Of a stretch of DNA of 37,633 nucleotides, positions 34,701 to 37,633 are shown in pieces; position 1 is the first letter of the stretch, and each line of letters starts with the position of its first letter. Below the pieces are notes generated by a model, which saw nothing but the letters and a program-made list of their open reading frames with translations, was not told where the DNA came from and did no database searches. A program made the position numbers and the translations under genes. The DNA is from a virus: the IMG/VR virus record IMGVR_UViG_3300018405_000038, positions 1 to 37,633 of that record. One strand, given 5' to 3'.

Positions 34701-36362
34701 ACTCTGTCGTTTAGTTTAACTGGCAACCTGCTTGGCGTGTCCAACTTGAACACAAACGGTGTCGTCAAACTGAACGGCGGCGTGTGGTCAGCTAGTGCGG
34801 TTAACTTGTCAACTGAAGTAACTAACACGCTGCCTGTGTTCAACGGCGGCACGGGGTCTTCAACACTGACAGGATATGTGCGCGGGAATGGCATTTCTCC
34901 GATGACAGCGTCGCCAACAATTCCAGGCGCTGACGTGGCTGGGGACATTCCAGGGAGTGCTGCAAACGTTACAGGAACAGTCGCAATCGCCAACGGCGGT
35001 ACAGGGCAGACGACCCGTCATGGAGCTTTGGATGCGCTGCTCCCACCACAAACAACTAACGCTGTATTGGTCACAAACGGTGCTACAGTTAGCTGGTCAA
35101 CAGCTGTTAGTGGTTCGTTGATTACAGGCACGGTCCCTCTTGCAGCAAATGCTTTACAGCTGGGCGGTTTCCCAGCTAGCCAGTTTATCACATCAACAGG
35201 CATTGGTGCAACAGGCACGTGGGACATCGATATTTCCGGTAGTGCTACTGAGCTTGGTGGTCTTCCTGCCTCGAGTTACGCAAGAACAACCGGGGACAAT
35301 GCAACTGGCACTTGGCCGATTAGTATCACAGGCGACGCAGGCACGTTCGGCGGGATTGCTTCATCAGGCTACGCAAAAGCAAACGGTACAGATGCGAACG
35401 GCACGTGGGACATCAGCATCTCGGGTGCAGCGGCTAGTGTTTCTGGTGTTGTTCCTGTATCGAATGGTGGTACAGGAGCGACTAACACTATTGATGCATT
35501 GACTAACCTGTTACCTTCACAGACGGGTAACCCTGGCCAAGTGCTGACAACAAACGGGACCTCAGCGTACTGGAGGAATGCAGAAGGAGGTTATTCGGTT
35601 ATCGCTTATGAACAGTCCGATCTGTTCCAGCGTGAAGTTTTGGATTTTGTTGGTGCTGGGTTTGCTCTCAGCGATGACCCGACTCGTGGAATGACGCGGG
35701 TCCAGCTGGCAACATCGTTGTCGGAGATTGCTAGCGAGACGTGGGAAGGTATGGAAACGATTTCTATCGTTGGTAACATCACTCTCGGCACTTGGAACGG
35801 CACAACAATTGCTGTTAACCATGGCGGCACAGGTGCCACAACACAACAAGGAGCAGCAAGCAACATTTTACCGCCACAAACCGCTCAAACCGGCAAGGTG
35901 CTGTCTACAGACGGTTCTAACGTTAGCTGGACGACACCGACAGTTGCATGGACGAATGTAACAAGCAAGCCAACAACCATTGCTGGGTATGGCATCACTG
36001 ATGCATACACAAAGACGGAAGTAGACAATAAAACGTGGGCGTGGAGTTCAATTACTGGCAAGCCGACAACGCTTGCGGGTTATGGTATAACAGACGGTCC
36101 TATTAAAACTGCGACTACTCAAATCATCGCTGCTAGTGCATTCCATGAGATTGACACGTGGACAGCGTTTGGAGCTAATACTGACGCTCGTGGTCTAATG
36201 GTTAGTGTTAAGGTGCTTGATAGCGACTCAAGCAGCCCAACATTTAACATGTGGATCAACTCGGAGTCCGTAGCCACTGTTGCTATTCGCGATCAACGAT
36301 ACGTTCGCGTGTTCAACGACTTTACATCATCGCTAGACTTCCACATTTCTATCAGGCAATAA
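31782..36362 (+). CDS. Long tail fibre protein
   Basis: 1526 residues. After a ~300-residue N-terminal region come repeats of two kinds. One is NGGTGxxT...NLLPxQT (near residues 389, 444, 1025, 1080, 1230, 1355). The other is KPTTxAGYGIxDAYTKTEVD...TW (near 603-680, 848 and 1390-1435). Such modules build the trimeric beta shaft of long tail fibres. The last ~90 residues form a non-repetitive tip (FHEIDTWTAFGAN...FHISIRQ). It is a virion protein made late, matching its late promoter, and would contact the host surface. Confidence 0.88.
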   Translation: MRVPFRQGIIIAPPSFLTLQGGSVSLILPPDVFLTATIADGPTNYLITEPRSVAGAWTGPFTTSTDYWLYWDIDTASGQKTYGYTTIEPVEGPTAPVTPVHGLNWFNTSTAQMFEYNSTSGRWIRKVRVFAAALYGGASFVSMSINSPDYAGTQAGLVGNTVAGSLVFDNNGFVIKKGDGTFFTTEDVVSTGIVSSTQVKLESIVLSGRATANIPAYSAVRFTDYYEIAPATNMLGEPGIYGIIERSVSAGEVVQVVREGIVSNPDWDWEVGVNQPVFVSPTGELTVIPQPSQAIGLVLSFDTILLTATVVDAVSLIESSVTIQQPPAGIAITGSTGPTSSSFNVTLTDDLAAVEHITTTGVVKRTGPNVWTADAVSLTQDVDGVLDTTHGGTGTAYLNGYVKGSSVVGAPLTASLTIPGADVVGDISGNAENVNGNVAIENGGTGADTREQAINNLLPDQTGAGAHMLVTNGTTVSWEPKAVGTVSSVGVVASSAGLTVTNSPITSSGNINISLAPNLSSLASLTTAGLLMRDVTGNMATTIVTSSDTTIRVTNGDGSISGGVDIQLPVVSIPGIYASVTVDDYGRVVNGSTTMSWTVIADRPNTIAGYGIVDAYTRTQTDALSWNWSAIINRPTTVAGYEIADVYTKTEVNALTWDWVKITATPTTLSGYGIADGIRNTGGVFGVGLGAAINRPAAGVAGRIYVDTTANTIAYDNGGSWVDIGNPGTVSSVTVASSTPGVVVSNGTVTSTGTINLSLGADLAAVEGISTLGYAVRTANNAWATRSILGTIGNITVTNSDGTIGNTSIDLVDVATPGTYFSVVVDSKGRVRSGTTTQAVAWNDITGRPTTVAGFGISDAVTTAQVGAANGVASLDANGRIPTSQMPPVAITDTHVVGSQAEMLTLTAQRGDVAIRIDLGKSFILTTDSPSFLSSWQELLAAGSGAGGGVTFVSATSSSPDLVISGGPIIDSGTLSFSLTGNLLGVSNLNTNGVVKLNGGVWSASAVNLSTEVTNTLPVFNGGTGSSTLTGYVRGNGISPMTASPTIPGADVAGDIPGSAANVTGTVAIANGGTGQTTRHGALDALLPPQTTNAVLVTNGATVSWSTAVSGSLITGTVPLAANALQLGGFPASQFITSTGIGATGTWDIDISGSATELGGLPASSYARTTGDNATGTWPISITGDAGTFGGIASSGYAKANGTDANGTWDISISGAAASVSGVVPVSNGGTGATNTIDALTNLLPSQTGNPGQVLTTNGTSAYWRNAEGGYSVIAYEQSDLFQREVLDFVGAGFALSDDPTRGMTRVQLATSLSEIASETWEGMETISIVGNITLGTWNGTTIAVNHGGTGATTQQGAASNILPPQTAQTGKVLSTDGSNVSWTTPTVAWTNVTSKPTTIAGYGITDAYTKTEVDNKTWAWSSITGKPTTLAGYGITDGPIKTATTQIIAASAFHEIDTWTAFGANTDARGLMVSVKVLDSDSSSPTFNMWINSESVATVAIRDQRYVRVFNDFTSSLDFHISIRQ

Positions 36363-36365
36363 TAG

Positions 36366-37633
36366 ATGATCACTCTAACCCCTGAACCAGCAGCGTATCC
36401 GACCGCACAGACGATTTCTCTGACGCTATCACCAGAGTTTTCGTCTGTGATTTTCACACAGAATGGCACGTCACCGACGTTGGCAAAGTATATTGCTTAT
36501 GACACATTATCGCCGCCGAATCCGTTCATTGCTGTCGTACAGGACGGCAAAGGTAACGCGCTGTTTGATGGCGGTTTTCCAAAGTGGTACAACGGACACG
36601 TAAACACGGCGTGGACGACGTTTGCTGAGATGACCGGTGCTTTCAAGTACCTGGTCAACGCGCTAAACTTCATTGCCAACCCAGCAAAAGTTGCTGCTGG
36701 CAACCGCAAAGTATTGTTCCTCGGTGATGCAAACTCAGGCGAACACTACAACGTCAAGGATACTGCATCATCATCGTTCAAAACATCATTTGACAAGGCG
36801 TGCCAAATTGCTGGTTACACACCAACATACAGAACAAGGTCTGACTGGGGTGGCATGATTGACATCACATACGCTGACCTAGACCAGTATTGTGCTGTCG
36901 TGTTGATGAGCAGCGTGTATGCAACGACACAGCTGATCACCAACGTTGCAGTATCAAACATTACAGCGTTCCGTGAAGCAGGGAATGGAATTTTCTTGAT
37001 CACTGACCACGGTGTTGGTGGTGACGGTTTCTACAAGACAGCAAACTACGTTGCTGCTAACCTCGGCGCATACTTTGAAGGCAACTACAACAGAACTCCT
37101 GTCAACGTTGGGTTTCTGAGAACAACATACGGTGACCATCCGCTGTACAACAACCTGACAAATGACGAAAGCATTCATGCTGGCGAGTCTGAGTCACGAG
37201 TGGTTGTTACACAGTCGCCAATATACACTTCCGCTAATCTGCCAACGATTACAACGCCGTCATCCGGGATTTTCACAGTACGGTTTCTGTTGCAACGTCC
37301 GGACGGAACGATTGAGACAACAAGTGCTACATACGCGATCAATATCGTTGAACCTGTTAGGTTTGTTGCTAGTCCAGGTGGTGCAACGCTAACAGCAGCT
37401 TCACCGCGATACAACCCTGCATTCAATTTGCACATAGCGCTAGATAACGTCAGTTTTGGTGCTGGCACTCGACTGTCTGGACTGATGAAAGTTAACAGCA
37501 ATGTGATTGGAACGTTCTCAGGGACTGTTGGCACACCCGTGTATGCATTTTCATCCGGCGGTAATGCTCTAACTTTGCAGGAAGGAACAAATCAGCTAGA
37601 AATAGAGCTGCAATTGCCTGTCAAATTCTTCAA
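36366..37633 (+). CDS. Virion-type protein, truncated by the window end
   Basis: Open from ATG 36366 to the right edge, 422 residues so far, starting three bases after the fibre stop. ITLTPEPAAYPTAQTISLTL suggests an N-terminal beta domain. Residues ~115-240 (KVLFLGDANSGEHYNVKD, GNGIFLITDHGVGGDGF) resemble a Rossmann or ThuA-like fold. The later part is beta-rich with Ig-like character. Probably another fibre or baseplate-associated protein. Confidence 0.75.
   Translation, partial: MITLTPEPAAYPTAQTISLTLSPEFSSVIFTQNGTSPTLAKYIAYDTLSPPNPFIAVVQDGKGNALFDGGFPKWYNGHVNTAWTTFAEMTGAFKYLVNALNFIANPAKVAAGNRKVLFLGDANSGEHYNVKDTASSSFKTSFDKACQIAGYTPTYRTRSDWGGMIDITYADLDQYCAVVLMSSVYATTQLITNVAVSNITAFREAGNGIFLITDHGVGGDGFYKTANYVAANLGAYFEGNYNRTPVNVGFLRTTYGDHPLYNNLTNDESIHAGESESRVVVTQSPIYTSANLPTITTPSSGIFTVRFLLQRPDGTIETTSATYAINIVEPVRFVASPGGATLTAASPRYNPAFNLHIALDNVSFGAGTRLSGLMKVNSNVIGTFSGTVGTPVYAFSSGGNALTLQEGTNQLEIELQLPVKFF

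Overview
The window is a stretch of a large tailed-phage genome, most likely a T4-like myovirus. Every gene I accept is on the + strand. Genes are short and overlapping, virion-fibre genes close the right end, and over 50 tRNA or tRNA-like genes are present. At least ten copies of the T4 late-promoter word TATAAATA (or a one-base variant) and a dozen strong sigma70-like early promoters beginning CTGTTGAC support this. The host cannot be fixed from the sequence; an aquatic proteobacterium is a guess.

Layout. 1-2368: small overlapping genes (zinc-ribbon, KOW-like and HAD proteins). 2369-2780: early promoters and a structured leader with a terminator. 2786-9964: first tRNA block, with nuclease genes lodged in tRNA genes and a ~2 kb gene-free region (5308-7300) made of eight long-stem RNA units. 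9980-19480: an unbroken operon of four radical SAM proteins, three 2-oxoglutarate/Fe(II)-type oxygenases (one of JmjC/cupin type), a 178-residue protein ending in CHSSCHGSCHGSRARR, and four unrecognised proteins. 19470-20110: three promoter-driven RNAs with perfect long terminal stems. 20386-29119: second tRNA block. Together the two blocks carry anticodons for all 20 amino acids plus an initiator tRNA. 29150-29580: a circularly permuted tmRNA whose tag reads AANDSRFALAA. 29606-31636: thioredoxin, HNH nuclease and small genes. 31782-37633: a 1526-residue tail fibre and a truncated virion-type gene.

Three systems stand out. First, the 9980-19480 operon looks like a phage-borne peptide or protein modification pathway, with the CHxS-tailed protein as likely substrate. 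Second, the phage carries an almost complete decoding kit: 20 amino acids, an initiator tRNA, tmRNA, a peptidyl-tRNA hydrolase-like protein, and HAD proteins. Third, the tRNA blocks hold several unnamed structured RNA families: long-stem units starting at a tRNA CCA end, a CAGCAA motif with covarying stems in five copies, and tRNA-like domains in permuted order. All RNA folds were made by eye; covariance-model searches and RNA-seq are the natural tests.
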